DNA from: Sinomonas atrocyanea
GTDB lineage: Bacteria; Actinomycetota; Actinomycetes; Actinomycetales; Micrococcaceae
Length of the DNA: 64,000 bases
NCBI RefSeq assembly: GCF_030812675.1
Contig: NZ_JAUSTE010000013.1
Coordinates: 1 to 64,000 of the forward strand
Reading direction: 5' to 3'
Positions 34,995 to 43,348 of the stretch are shown one piece after another (positions within the stretch are counted from its first letter, which is position 1; each line of letters begins with the position of its first letter). The notes beneath the pieces were generated by a model, which saw only the letters and a program-made list of their open reading frames with translations, had not been told where the DNA came from and did not search any database. The translations under genes were made by a program, and so were the position numbers.

Positions 34995-37184
34995 ATGGCC
35001 CGAGTCCTGAACGCAGCCGCAGTCCTCGGGCGGCTTGTCGCCTTCGTCCTCGTGAGCGCGGTATGCGGCGCCCTCGTGGCCGGCATCTTCATGCCGGTCG
35101 CCGCGGCGGCCTGGGGCACCACCAACGGCACCGTCCAGTTCTTCGACAGCCTCCCCTCGGAACTCACCGTCACGCCCCCGGCGCGCGTGACCAGCATCGT
35201 CGCTGCCGACGGCTCGCCGATTGCCTCGCTCTTCAGCGAGAACCGGACACCGGTGGGGCTCGATGCGATGTCCCCCGACGTGAGGAACGCGATCGTGGCC
35301 ATCGAGGACTACCGCTTCTACGAGCACGGCGGCGTGGACACGACCGGGATCCTCCGGGCCGTGATCGCGAACCTGCGCGGCGACCGGCAGGGCGCGTCGA
35401 CCCTGACGCAGCAGTACGTGGCGAACGTCCTCAAGGAGAACCTGGTCGCCCAGGGGCAGGATCCCACCGTGGTGCTCAACGGACAGAAGGACCTCGGGGA
35501 CAAACTGCGGGAGATGAAGCTCGCGATCGCGCTGGAGAAGAAGTACTCCAAGGACGAGATCCTCGCCGGCTACCTCAATCTGGTCTTCTTCAACCAGAAC
35601 GCCTACGGGGTCCAGGCTGCGAGCCGGTACTTCTTCTCCGTGGACGCCAAGGACCTCACGCTCCCCCAGGCCGCCCTCCTCGCCGGAGTGGTGAACGGGC
35701 CCTCGGTCTACGACCCGACCGCCCATCCTGACGCCTCGGTCCAGCGCCGCAACCTCGTGCTCGACGCCATGCTCAAGCACGGCTACGTGACCCAGAAACA
35801 GCACGACGACGCCGTCGCGTCCCCGCTCAAGCTCAAGGTCAGCCCGCCCCGTCAGGGCTGCGCCTATGCCGCCCAGGCGCAGTACTTCTGCGACTACGTC
35901 CTGCACGAGGTCCTCAACGACCCGGCCTACGGGAAGACCCCGGACGACCGCTACGCGACCGTCACCCGCGGGGGCCTGACCATCACCACCACCCTCGACC
36001 CCCGCCTGCAGGGCCCGGCGCAGGCCCAGGTCGATGCGACCGCCGGCGCCAATCCGGACAAGTGGGGCACGTCGCTCGTGACGGTCCAGCCCGGCACGGG
36101 CAAGGTCCTCGCCATGGCCCAGAACACCCGGATGCTCCCGGGCCAGGGCCTCGGCTTCGTGACGAGCTACAACTTCAACGTCGACCGTACGGACGCGCAC
36201 GGCAACGACCTCGGCGGGGCGGGCGGGTTCCAGCCGGGCTCGTCCGCGAAGCCGCTGACGCTCACGGCGTGGCTGAGCGAGGGCAAGCCGACGGACGAGA
36301 AGGTCAACGCCGCCCAGCGCCGCTACCCCCTGAACCACCCGTGGCATGACACGTGCGCGAAGGTCACCGGGGCGTACGACGACACGACGGCCCGGCCGCC
36401 CTGGAACACGGCGCCCGACCTCCAGAACGACGAGCCCAACTGGTACCGCCCCATGTCGGTGCGGGAGGGCATCTACCAGTCGATCAACACCGCCACCTTC
36501 GCCTCCGCCGCAGGCCTGAGCGACTTCTGCGACATCCAGCGGGCGACCGACGCACTGGGCATGCACGACGGCGAGGGCGGCGGCAAGAAGCTGGACATGT
36601 CCACGCTCGGCAATCTCCTGGGCGGTATGAACGTGTCCCCGCTGACCATGGCCTCCGCGTACGCGACCTTCGCCGCCAACGGCACGTACTGCACGCCGAG
36701 GTCGATCACCTCGGTCAAGGATGCCCAGGGCAACAAGATCGGTGGCCAGTCGAAGGACTGCCACGAGGGCGCGGTCAAGCCGGACGTCGCCAAGGCCGTC
36801 ACGAACGTTCTCCAGGACGTGCTGACCAAGGGCTCCGGCTACAACATCAAGGACACCGCGGGCAAGACCATCAACCTGGGGGTGCCGGACGCCGCCAAGA
36901 CCGGCACCAACCAGTACAACAGCGAGACGTGGCTCGTCGGCTACACCCGCGGGCTCTCGACGGCCTCCTACTTCGGCGAGGCGCTGAAGAACCCGGAGGA
37001 CCACCTCGGCCGGAACGTGTACGTCAACGGCCGGTTCTGGCCGGTCATCGACGGCGCCTACATCGCCGGCCCGCAGTGGGCGTACTACATGCAGAAGGCC
37101 GTTGGCCTCTACAGCCACGGCGCCTTCGACGCGCCCCCGCCGAGCCTCGTCAGCGGCGACAAGCACCAGGACCAGAAGAAGTAA
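34995..37184 (+). CDS. Bifunctional class A penicillin-binding protein
   Basis: A 729-residue peptidoglycan synthase. A short cytoplasmic tail and one helix (about residues 11-40) anchor it. The glycosyltransferase domain (GT51) has the catalytic Glu in AIEDYRFYEHGGVD, then GASTLTQQYVAN and the LNLVFFNQNAYGVQAA block. The transpeptidase domain has the active Ser in PGSSAKP (SxxK), SIN in QSINTATF (SxN) and KTGT. It should polymerise and crosslink the wall outside the membrane. The C-terminus is short, without PASTA domains. A leaderless-type box supports the ATG. It ends at a 22-bp stem hairpin shared with the convergent hydrolase gene. Confidence 0.95.
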   Translation: MARVLNAAAVLGRLVAFVLVSAVCGALVAGIFMPVAAAAWGTTNGTVQFFDSLPSELTVTPPARVTSIVAADGSPIASLFSENRTPVGLDAMSPDVRNAIVAIEDYRFYEHGGVDTTGILRAVIANLRGDRQGASTLTQQYVANVLKENLVAQGQDPTVVLNGQKDLGDKLREMKLAIALEKKYSKDEILAGYLNLVFFNQNAYGVQAASRYFFSVDAKDLTLPQAALLAGVVNGPSVYDPTAHPDASVQRRNLVLDAMLKHGYVTQKQHDDAVASPLKLKVSPPRQGCAYAAQAQYFCDYVLHEVLNDPAYGKTPDDRYATVTRGGLTITTTLDPRLQGPAQAQVDATAGANPDKWGTSLVTVQPGTGKVLAMAQNTRMLPGQGLGFVTSYNFNVDRTDAHGNDLGGAGGFQPGSSAKPLTLTAWLSEGKPTDEKVNAAQRRYPLNHPWHDTCAKVTGAYDDTTARPPWNTAPDLQNDEPNWYRPMSVREGIYQSINTATFASAAGLSDFCDIQRATDALGMHDGEGGGKKLDMSTLGNLLGGMNVSPLTMASAYATFAANGTYCTPRSITSVKDAQGNKIGGQSKDCHEGAVKPDVAKAVTNVLQDVLTKGSGYNIKDTAGKTINLGVPDAAKTGTNQYNSETWLVGYTRGLSTASYFGEALKNPEDHLGRNVYVNGRFWPVIDGAYIAGPQWAYYMQKAVGLYSHGAFDAPPPSLVSGDKHQDQKK

Positions 37185-37193
37185 GCACCGCGT

Positions 37194-37242
37194 GGGGCGG
37201 GCGGACGACGGCGGGAGGCGCCCGCCGTCGTCCGCCCGCCCC
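37194..37242. terminator. Bidirectional terminator, perfect 22-bp stem
   Basis: GGGGCGGGCGGACGACGGCGGG-type arm pairs perfectly with its complement around a five-base loop, between two convergent genes. Confidence 0.85.
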
Positions 37243-37257
37243 GCGCCGGGGCCGCGC

Positions 37258-38013
37258 TCAGGCGGCGAGGGTCGCGTCGAAGAGGGCGCGGAGCTCGCGG
37301 AAGTGGCGCTCCGTGGCCTCCTCGTTATAGGCGGAGGTGTCCGCCATGGAGTAGCCGTGCGAGGCGCCGGGATAGATGACGTTGGACGCCTCGAGTCCGG
37401 CGGCTTCGAGGGCCTCGCCCAGACGGGCCACGGCCTCGGGGGCCATGCTCCGGTCGTGGTCGGCGTGGCCGAAGACGAAGCGGGCCCGGGCGCCGGGGAG
37501 GCCGAGGTGCGGGCTGTCGGCGTCGTCCGTGGCGAGGCCGCCGCCGTGGAAGCCGCCGCACGCGGCGACCTCGGGGTGGGCGTTCGCGGTCCGCACGGCG
37601 AGGCGGGCACCCATGCAGTAGCCCGTGACGCCGATGGGGCCCTGGGCCACCCCGTCGAGGGAGGCCAGGGCTGCGGTCCAGGCGTCGATGTCCGGCAGCG
37701 CCTTGTCTGCGGTGAGCCGGCCGACCCGGGGGAACGCCGCCTTGCCGGCCTCCTCGCGCCCCTCGCCGGTGGTCATGTCGAGGGCCGGGGCGAGCTCGGC
37801 CACGCTGCCCTCGCGGTAGAACACGTTCGGAGCCAGGACCACATAGCCCCAGTCCGCGATGCGCTGTGCCATCTCGGCGATGCGGGGGCGGATGCCGAAC
37901 GCGTCCATGTAGAGGATGACTCCGGGGAAGGGGCCCTCGCCGGCCGCGGGCCGGGCGACGAGGGCCTCGGCGGTGCCTTCAGGGGCGGGGATCTGAATCA
38001 TCTCGGTAGACAT
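37258..38013 (-). CDS. Dienelactone hydrolase family protein
   Basis: A 251-residue alpha/beta hydrolase of the dienelactone hydrolase family. The nucleophile is Cys in GVTGYCMGARLA; the acid is in FGHADHDRSM and the His in PGASHGYSM. The N-terminal part carries PGVILYMDAFGIRPRIAEMAQRIADWGYVVLAPNVFYR. Such enzymes open lactone or ester bonds; the substrate is unknown, and no aromatic-degradation genes are nearby. A TATCCT box six bases before the ATG suggests a leaderless message from within the short gap to the MFS gene. The MFS gene stop is only 34 bases upstream. Confidence 0.92.
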   Translation of the reverse strand: MSTEMIQIPAPEGTAEALVARPAAGEGPFPGVILYMDAFGIRPRIAEMAQRIADWGYVVLAPNVFYREGSVAELAPALDMTTGEGREEAGKAAFPRVGRLTADKALPDIDAWTAALASLDGVAQGPIGVTGYCMGARLAVRTANAHPEVAACGGFHGGGLATDDADSPHLGLPGARARFVFGHADHDRSMAPEAVARLGEALEAAGLEASNVIYPGASHGYSMADTSAYNEEATERHFRELRALFDATLAA

Positions 38014-38019
38014 GGGCAC

Positions 38020-38025
38020 AGGATA
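38020..38025 (-). promoter_or_regulatory. Leaderless-type -10 box for dienelactone hydrolase gene
   Basis: Minus-strand TATCCT, six bases, then ATG; close to consensus. Confidence 0.5.
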
Positions 38026-38047
38026 GCGGCGGCCGCTGGGCACGGGC

Positions 38048-39718
38048 TCAGGCCCGCTGGGCCTGACGGTCCTCGGAGGCCTGCCCGGACACCCGCCGCC
38101 GTGCGCGCCCCGGCCCGCTCCCGAGGGACAGGGTCGCGAGCAGCCCCACGGCCAGGAAGCTCGCCGCCGAGAAGGCGGCGTACCGGGTGCCTTCGGAGAA
38201 CGCCGCCTTCGCGTCCGCGGCTGCGGGCGCCGTGGCCGGCGAGCCCGCGAGCCCGGCGATGGCCGCCCCCGAGCTGTCGACGACGGCGGAGACGATGGAC
38301 TCGCGCTGGGCGGCGGGCACGCCGCGGCCGTCCAGCGAGCCGCCCAGAAGGCCCCCGGCCGAGGAGAACAGGACCGTGCCGAGCACGGCGATGCCCAGCG
38401 CCGACCCGATCTGCCGCGCGGTGCTCTGCGTGCCGGAGGCCTGCCCGCTCAGGGTGACGGGGACGTCCTTGAGGACCACCCCGGTGAGCTGCGCCGTCGC
38501 TAGCCCCACCCCGAAGCCGTAGACGAACAGGAACGGGACCAGCAGGCCCCACGGGGTGTCGGGCCCGATGACCGCCCCGAGCCCCGCCACGCCGGCGATC
38601 TCGGCCACGAGGCCCGCCCGGACGATCACGACCGGGGAGGCGCGGTGGCTGAGCGCCCCGGCGAGCCCGCTCGCCGCGAACGAGCCGATGGCGAGGGCCA
38701 GCAGGATCAGTCCAGTGTCGAGGGCGCTGAAGCCGAGGACGTTCTGGAGCCAGATCGGCAGCGCGAGGATGATGCCGAACTCGCCGAGCGAGACGATGAG
38801 TGCGGCGAGGTTGCCGTTGCGGAACGAGGGGATGCGCAGGAGCTCGACCGAGAACATGCTGGCCAGCCCCCGGCGCTCCCGGCGGACCGCCCAGAGTGCG
38901 CAGGCCGCGATGCCGAGGAGGGCGAGGCCGAACACGAACGGGATCGGCGAGACCGGCCCGGGCCACTCCCAGGATCCGATCCTCGGGCGGTGGTCCACCG
39001 TCCACCAGCCGTAGGTGCGGCCTTCGATGAGCGCAAAGACGAGGGACGCCGAGGCGACGACGGACAGGATGGCGCCGACCGGGTCGAGGGGCCGGCGGGC
39101 GCCATCCCTCGACTCGGCGACCGCAACCAGGGCGCCGGCCACGATCACCGCCGCGACCGGGATGTTGATCCCGAAGGCCCAGCGCCACGAGAACGAGGTG
39201 GTCAGCCATCCGCCGAGGAGGGGGCCCACGGCGGACATGCCGCCGATCGTCGAGCCCCAGACCGCGAACGCGATCGCCCGCTCCGAGCCCCTGAACCCCG
39301 CGTTGATGAGCGAGAGCGTCGAGGGGAGCACCATCGCGCCGCCCACGCCCTGGACGAGCCGGGAGCCGATGAGGATGCCGCCGGTGGGGGCGAAGGCCGC
39401 GGCCACGGAGGACAGCGCGAAGGCGACGACCCCGAGCAGCAGCAGGCGCCGCCGGCCGAAGCGCCCGCCGAGCGTGCCGAAGACCAGCAGCAGGGCCGCG
39501 AACACGAGGGTGTAGGACTCCTGGATCCACTGCACGCCGGTCGAGTCGACCCCGAGGTCCTTCACGATCGAGGGGATCGCGACGTTGACGATCGTCGAGT
39601 CCACGATGATGAGCGAGACGGCGAGGCTGATGACCACGAGGCCGACCCATCGCCGTCGTCCTCCTGCGGGGCTGTCCGGACCGGGCGACGATGGGTGGGG
39701 GCGGTGCTGGGACGCCAT
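38048..39718 (-). CDS. DHA2-family (EmrB/QacA type) MFS drug exporter
   Basis: A 556-residue major-facilitator protein with about 14 hydrophobic helices, the DHA2 layout of EmrB/QacA proton-driven multidrug exporters. Motif D1-like LIIVDSTIVNVAIPSI opens helix 1, motif A-like GGRFGRRRLLLLG follows helix 2, and motif C-like GPLLGGWLTTSFSWRWAFGINIP sits in the helix 5 region. A periplasmic Ala/Ser/Gly loop lies before the last helix. GGAGG seven bases before the ATG fixes the start. A consensus-like promoter upstream carries a palindrome in its spacer, so a local repressor is likely; its gene is not in the window. Confidence 0.93.
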   Translation of the reverse strand: MASQHRPHPSSPGPDSPAGGRRRWVGLVVISLAVSLIIVDSTIVNVAIPSIVKDLGVDSTGVQWIQESYTLVFAALLLVFGTLGGRFGRRRLLLLGVVAFALSSVAAAFAPTGGILIGSRLVQGVGGAMVLPSTLSLINAGFRGSERAIAFAVWGSTIGGMSAVGPLLGGWLTTSFSWRWAFGINIPVAAVIVAGALVAVAESRDGARRPLDPVGAILSVVASASLVFALIEGRTYGWWTVDHRPRIGSWEWPGPVSPIPFVFGLALLGIAACALWAVRRERRGLASMFSVELLRIPSFRNGNLAALIVSLGEFGIILALPIWLQNVLGFSALDTGLILLALAIGSFAASGLAGALSHRASPVVIVRAGLVAEIAGVAGLGAVIGPDTPWGLLVPFLFVYGFGVGLATAQLTGVVLKDVPVTLSGQASGTQSTARQIGSALGIAVLGTVLFSSAGGLLGGSLDGRGVPAAQRESIVSAVVDSSGAAIAGLAGSPATAPAAADAKAAFSEGTRYAAFSAASFLAVGLLATLSLGSGPGRARRRVSGQASEDRQAQRA

Positions 39719-39750
39719 GACCGAGCCTCCGGGGAACCGAGCCGATAATT

Positions 39751-39787
39751 TCTCGATGATCTTACTTCTCGATCTTCGAGACATCAA
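39751..39787 (-). promoter_or_regulatory. Promoter and operator-like palindrome of the MFS gene
   Basis: Minus-strand TTGATG (39782-39787), 17 bases, TAAGAT (39759-39764). The perfect inverted repeat TCTCGA-TCT-TCGAGA (39767-39781) fills the spacer, and a further TCTCGA half-site lies at 39751-39756, 16 bases away. This is the layout of a repressor-controlled exporter. Confidence 0.7.
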
Positions 39788-39828
39788 CCCTGCGCGGGTC
39801 TGAATGCGGCGGCCGGCGGACTGCTGGC

Positions 39829-39834
39829 TACGAT
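39829..39834 (+). promoter_or_regulatory. Leaderless-type -10 box for MBL gene
   Basis: TACGAT, six bases, then ATG. Confidence 0.5.
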
Positions 39835-39840
39835 GGCGCC

Positions 39841-40590
39841 ATGGAACTGCGCCCCGGGCTGCACCGGATCGGCAATGACATGGTCGCGGCCTATCTCGTG
39901 GTCGACGGCTCGGGCATCACGGTGATCGACGCCGGCTTGCCGGGGCACTGGCGCGACCTCGAGCAGGAACTCGCGGCCCTCGGCCGCTCCGTGGAGGACA
40001 TCCGGGCGGTGCTCCTGACCCATGGCGATCCGGACCACCTCGGCTTCGCGGAGCGCCTGCGCCGCGACCACGGGGTCCCCGTCTACGTGCATGGGGCGGA
40101 CAGCGCGCGGGCACGCGGCCAGGGGTCGACGAATCCTGGCTGGGGGCCGATGCGGCTGGGACCCGTGGCGAAGTTCCTGGCCTACGCGGTCGGCAAGGGC
40201 GCGCTGCGGCCGGTCCACGTGGCGGAGGTGCGTGAGTTCGAGGACGGCGAGGTCCTGGACCTCCCCGGCGCGCCGCGGATCATCGCCCTGCCCGGCCACT
40301 CCCCCGGCAGCGTCGCGGTCCACGTCCCTGCCGCGGAGGCCGTGCTCGTCGGGGACGCGCTCACCACGCGCCACGTCCTCACGGGACAGGAGGGGCCACA
40401 GCCCGCCCCGTTCACCGACGATCCCGCCCAGGCCCTGAGATCCCTGGAAAGACTGCGGCCCACGGGGGCGCGATGGGTGCTCCCCGGGCACGGGACGCCG
40501 TGGCGGGGCGGCGTCGACGCGGCGGTCGACGCCGTCGAACGGGCAGCGGCCGACGCCGGCCGGTCACCACGGCGGCGCGGGCTCCGCTAG
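39841..40590 (+). CDS. MBL-fold metallo-hydrolase
   Basis: A 249-residue metallo-beta-lactamase-fold hydrolase. The signature segment reads TH61GDPDH66, so the second His of the usual HxHxDH is an Asp; such variants occur in the superfamily and can still bind one or two metals. Further ligands are in LPGHSPGSVAVH, VGDALTT and LPGHGTPW. The fold is complete. Substrate unknown; lactonase or glyoxalase II-like roles are possible. It is divergent from the MFS exporter, with 122 bases between starts. Its C-terminal 25 residues are Ala/Arg-rich. Confidence 0.88.
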   Translation: MELRPGLHRIGNDMVAAYLVVDGSGITVIDAGLPGHWRDLEQELAALGRSVEDIRAVLLTHGDPDHLGFAERLRRDHGVPVYVHGADSARARGQGSTNPGWGPMRLGPVAKFLAYAVGKGALRPVHVAEVREFEDGEVLDLPGAPRIIALPGHSPGSVAVHVPAAEAVLVGDALTTRHVLTGQEGPQPAPFTDDPAQALRSLERLRPTGARWVLPGHGTPWRGGVDAAVDAVERAAADAGRSPRRRGLR

Positions 40591-40632
40591 GCGTTGCCCG
40601 CGCCGCCTCGGTGGCGGGTCAGCGGCAGCGGG

Positions 40633-40851
40633 TCAGCGGCCCTTCTCCTCGAGCTTGAGGGCGATCCCGATCGTGAAGAACGTGGGCGCCCAGTGGCCCA
40701 CGAAGATCCCCCAGCGGTCGGACTGGGCGCGGTCGTGGCGCGGGTTCATGCGGCTCACAAGCCAGGAGACGAAGGAGAATCCGATGGATCCGAAGCCGGC
40801 CATGTAGGCGTATTCGCTCCTGACCCCCATTTCGTGCAGCTTCTCGAGCAT
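40633..40851 (-). CDS. Conserved small two-helix membrane protein
   Basis: A 72-residue protein beginning MLEKLHEMGVRSEYAYMAGFGSIGFS. Two hydrophobic segments (about 18-34 and 51-66) flank a polar loop with Asn, Arg, Asp and Trp. Similar small proteins are familiar from other actinobacteria but have no function I know of. AGGAGG eight bases before the ATG supports the start strongly, and the longer open frame upstream is not needed. It converges on the MBL gene with 42 bases between. Confidence 0.75.
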   Translation of the reverse strand: MLEKLHEMGVRSEYAYMAGFGSIGFSFVSWLVSRMNPRHDRAQSDRWGIFVGHWAPTFFTIGIALKLEEKGR

Positions 40852-41038
40852 GACAGCAACCTCCTGGTGGGGCGGTGATATGTTCCGGACGCAGTGAGGT
40901 TGCCCACTGATCAGGGGGTTGAACCCGATCCGGGGCGCCTGATCCGCAGGCGCACCGTGGGCGGGCTGCCCGATGCGATATGTTGTACATGTCCATCTGT
41001 GGGAGCTGGGGTCCCACCGGTGGGCTGCCTGTCCACGC

Positions 41039-41073
41039 GCGGCCGCCCCGGGTGCAAGCCCGGGCGCGGCCGC
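41039..41073. repeat. Inverted repeat in the 40.85-41.13 kb gap
   Basis: GCGGCCGC and CCCGGG arms pair around a six-base loop with one bulged base. The rest of this 281-base gap shows no gene; the hairpin would fall in the leader of the 41133 gene if transcription starts upstream. Confidence 0.45.
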
Positions 41074-41132
41074 CGAGGACATCGGCCGGCCGCGGCCGAG
41101 TGAGCCGCGGACATCGTGATCAGGGGGACAAG

Positions 41133-41453
41133 ATGGACTCGTCAGCGAGCGGCGCCTACACGGAGCGGCGCGGGAGCATTGAGTCTGCCCGCCTGCGCGC
41201 GGCCCTGGACCGCGAGGCGGCCCGCCGTTCGGTCCGGCATTCCGAAGGACCGTTCGCCGCTGAGGCGCCCCTCCTGGCCGGCACCCCAGATCTTGCGGCG
41301 GTGCGGCAGCGTGCGTGGCTGATCCCGAAGGGCCCCTTCGTGGCCGTGGGCCGGCTCGCCCTCGCCCTCGCGGGGATCTCCGGACTCGTCCTGCTCGGGC
41401 TGCTGCTGGCCGCGGCCGTCGCCATGGTGCAGCTCCACTTCCAGGGGCACTGA
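41133..41453 (+). CDS. Small C-terminally anchored membrane protein
   Basis: A 106-residue protein with a charged, Arg/Glu/Ala-rich first 65 residues and one long hydrophobic segment near the end (about 75-100). It looks like a tail-anchored protein with its N-terminus in the cytoplasm. I do not recognise a family. The ATG at 41133 has an AGGGGG ribosome site; a longer upstream frame is unlikely. It converges on the LGFP-repeat gene, 61 bases away. Confidence 0.6.
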   Translation: MDSSASGAYTERRGSIESARLRAALDREAARRSVRHSEGPFAAEAPLLAGTPDLAAVRQRAWLIPKGPFVAVGRLALALAGISGLVLLGLLLAAAVAMVQLHFQGH

Positions 41454-41514
41454 CAGCACGGCTGCGCCTCGACGCCTGCGCCGTTCCATCCCCCGGTCCG
41501 GCTCGCGTCGGGGT

Positions 41515-43224
41515 CTAGCCCTGCGGTCCGATGATCTTCACAGTGCCGCCGGATGAGATGGCGATCCTGCCATGCTCGAAGTCCTGCACCGTCGCGCCGC
41601 CGGCCCCTGCGTAGGGATCGCTCGTCGGATAGCCCAGCGGGCCGCGCTCGAAGTCGGTCGCGCCCCAAGCTGCGCGGAGCGGCCCTGAGCTCACGCGGAC
41701 GCCGGTGGAAGGCGATGAAATGAGGAGCCCCTTCTGGAAGCTCTGGTAGGCGCCTCCCCTGACGAGCCCGGCGACCCTGTCTCCGACCGGGAATCCGACA
41801 GCTGCGAACCCTCCCCCGGCAGTCAGGGCGGCCCCGAAGTCTCCGAGGACTGCATGAGCGCCGGTGGCCGGCGACCAGTAGATCGCCCCACCTTGATAGC
41901 GCTGGAAGACCCCGTTGCCCGTGCGCAGCTCATCGCTGGTGGGATAGCCGAGGGCTCCGGCCTCGTAGCCCGTGCTCGCCCAGACGCTGCGGATAGCACC
42001 GAGAGACAGGTGGGCTCCGCTGGCCGGTGACCAGTAGACGGCACCGTTCTGGAAGAGTTGATAGGCGCCCCCGTCCCGGAGGCCTCCGGCCTCGTCGCTG
42101 ACGGCGTAGCCGAGCGGGCCACCTTCGAAGCCGGCAGAGGCGTAGGCGGAACGGATCGCGCCCCGGGTGGCGTGAGCGCCCACTCCGGGCGCCCAGACGA
42201 TCGCTCCGCCCTGGTACAGCTGGTAGACGCCGCCGCGGCGCAGTCCGCCGACTTCCTCGGAGACGGGGTAGCCAAGGGGGCCGTCCTCGAAGCCGCTGCG
42301 CGCCCACGCTGAGCGGATCGCGCCCTGGGAGACGTGGGCGCCGGCCTTTGGCGACCAGTTGATGGCGCCGTTCCGGAAGAGCTGGTAGGCGCCTCCGTCC
42401 CGGCGTCCGCCGACCTCGTTCGAGGCGGGTGCGCCGAGCGGTCCGAAGTTGCCCCCGGTGCTGCCGTACCTGGCGGTGATCGCGCCGAACGGGTTGGACG
42501 AATAGGGGGTGAACACATCGTCGACCGCCCCCATGATGATCCTGTCGCCCGGGCGGTTGGTCTGCAGCAGGCGGGTCACCGTCGGCAGGGAGGTGGAGAC
42601 GCAGCCTGCAGAGGGGACACGGCCTGCATGGAAGAAGATGGCGAAGGATGCCCCCTGGACGGTCGGCATGTCGGGGAGGCGGTTGTAGTTGATGACCGCT
42701 GCCTGCTCGTAGTAGCCCTGATTCATGTAGTACCAGAGGTTCTCGTCGGACTCCCCGCCCGCACCCTCGAAGTACTGGTTGTAGGTGCTGCCCCGCTCGC
42801 CGCCCCACCGGGAGTTGGGGGTCACCGTGTGGTACCGGAGGGCCGTCCCGGGGTTTCGACGGCCCAGCGCCTCGGTAATGCTGAACGAGCCGCTCGGAGA
42901 CTTCCACGTGTCCTCCCACGTGCCGCCCGCAGCGAAGCCCTTCTGGCCGACGTAGCCCCAGTCCTGCCACTCCTGGGCGTAGCCGGCGCCGGATCTCACG
43001 CACCCGGTGATCGTGACGGCATTCGAGCCCCTGTCCGCTGCTGTGGCGAAGGTGACGCGGTGGGCGCCGGAGGCGGAGAAGCGCACCTGGCCCGCGCTGA
43101 GCCGCGCGCAGGGGTTGTACACCTGAGGCGAGGCCTCGGCGTCGGGAGCGAACCCGACGAGGGAGGCGGCGACGAGCGCAGCGGCGCCGAGCAGGCGCAG
43201 CGATGCCCTCAGATCAGGCTTCAT
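41515..43224 (-). CDS. Secreted L,D-transpeptidase-like protein with LGFP repeats
   Basis: A 569-residue exported protein. A signal peptide (about 1-31, ending DAEASP) is followed by a domain with the YkuD-like active-site string HAGRVPSAGCVST at about 230-245. The Cys fits L,D-transpeptidases, although the usual SHGC is SAGC here. From about residue 285 to the end come six LGFP repeats of roughly 53 residues (GPLGYPxSxE, GGxYQLFxxGAIxWSP, GAHxxxGAIRSxW), modules thought to tether proteins to the mycolate-type or other cell wall. Wall remodelling or an inhibitory surface enzyme is inferred. GGAG ribosome site. It is last of three leftward genes. Confidence 0.85.
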   Translation of the reverse strand: MKPDLRASLRLLGAAALVAASLVGFAPDAEASPQVYNPCARLSAGQVRFSASGAHRVTFATAADRGSNAVTITGCVRSGAGYAQEWQDWGYVGQKGFAAGGTWEDTWKSPSGSFSITEALGRRNPGTALRYHTVTPNSRWGGERGSTYNQYFEGAGGESDENLWYYMNQGYYEQAAVINYNRLPDMPTVQGASFAIFFHAGRVPSAGCVSTSLPTVTRLLQTNRPGDRIIMGAVDDVFTPYSSNPFGAITARYGSTGGNFGPLGAPASNEVGGRRDGGAYQLFRNGAINWSPKAGAHVSQGAIRSAWARSGFEDGPLGYPVSEEVGGLRRGGVYQLYQGGAIVWAPGVGAHATRGAIRSAYASAGFEGGPLGYAVSDEAGGLRDGGAYQLFQNGAVYWSPASGAHLSLGAIRSVWASTGYEAGALGYPTSDELRTGNGVFQRYQGGAIYWSPATGAHAVLGDFGAALTAGGGFAAVGFPVGDRVAGLVRGGAYQSFQKGLLISSPSTGVRVSSGPLRAAWGATDFERGPLGYPTSDPYAGAGGATVQDFEHGRIAISSGGTVKIIGPQG

Positions 43225-43348
43225 GGATTCTCCAGCGGTGGGGACGGACTCCGGGCGTGGTTCAGGCGCCGTCGGAGCCCCCTTCTCCACGGGAGCAGCA
43301 TATGCGCCGCGGGCGCACGCTACCGTGAGGCTGGCGGCCAAGGCCGGT

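Noticed and set aside
41039-41073. Inverted repeat as a terminator
   Set aside because: The neighbouring genes diverge here, so there is no 3' end to terminate; a leader structure is more likely.
40980-41132. N-terminal extension of the 41133 gene
   Set aside because: The extended frame is Arg/Pro/Gly-rich and crosses a hairpin, while the ATG at 41133 has its own ribosome site.
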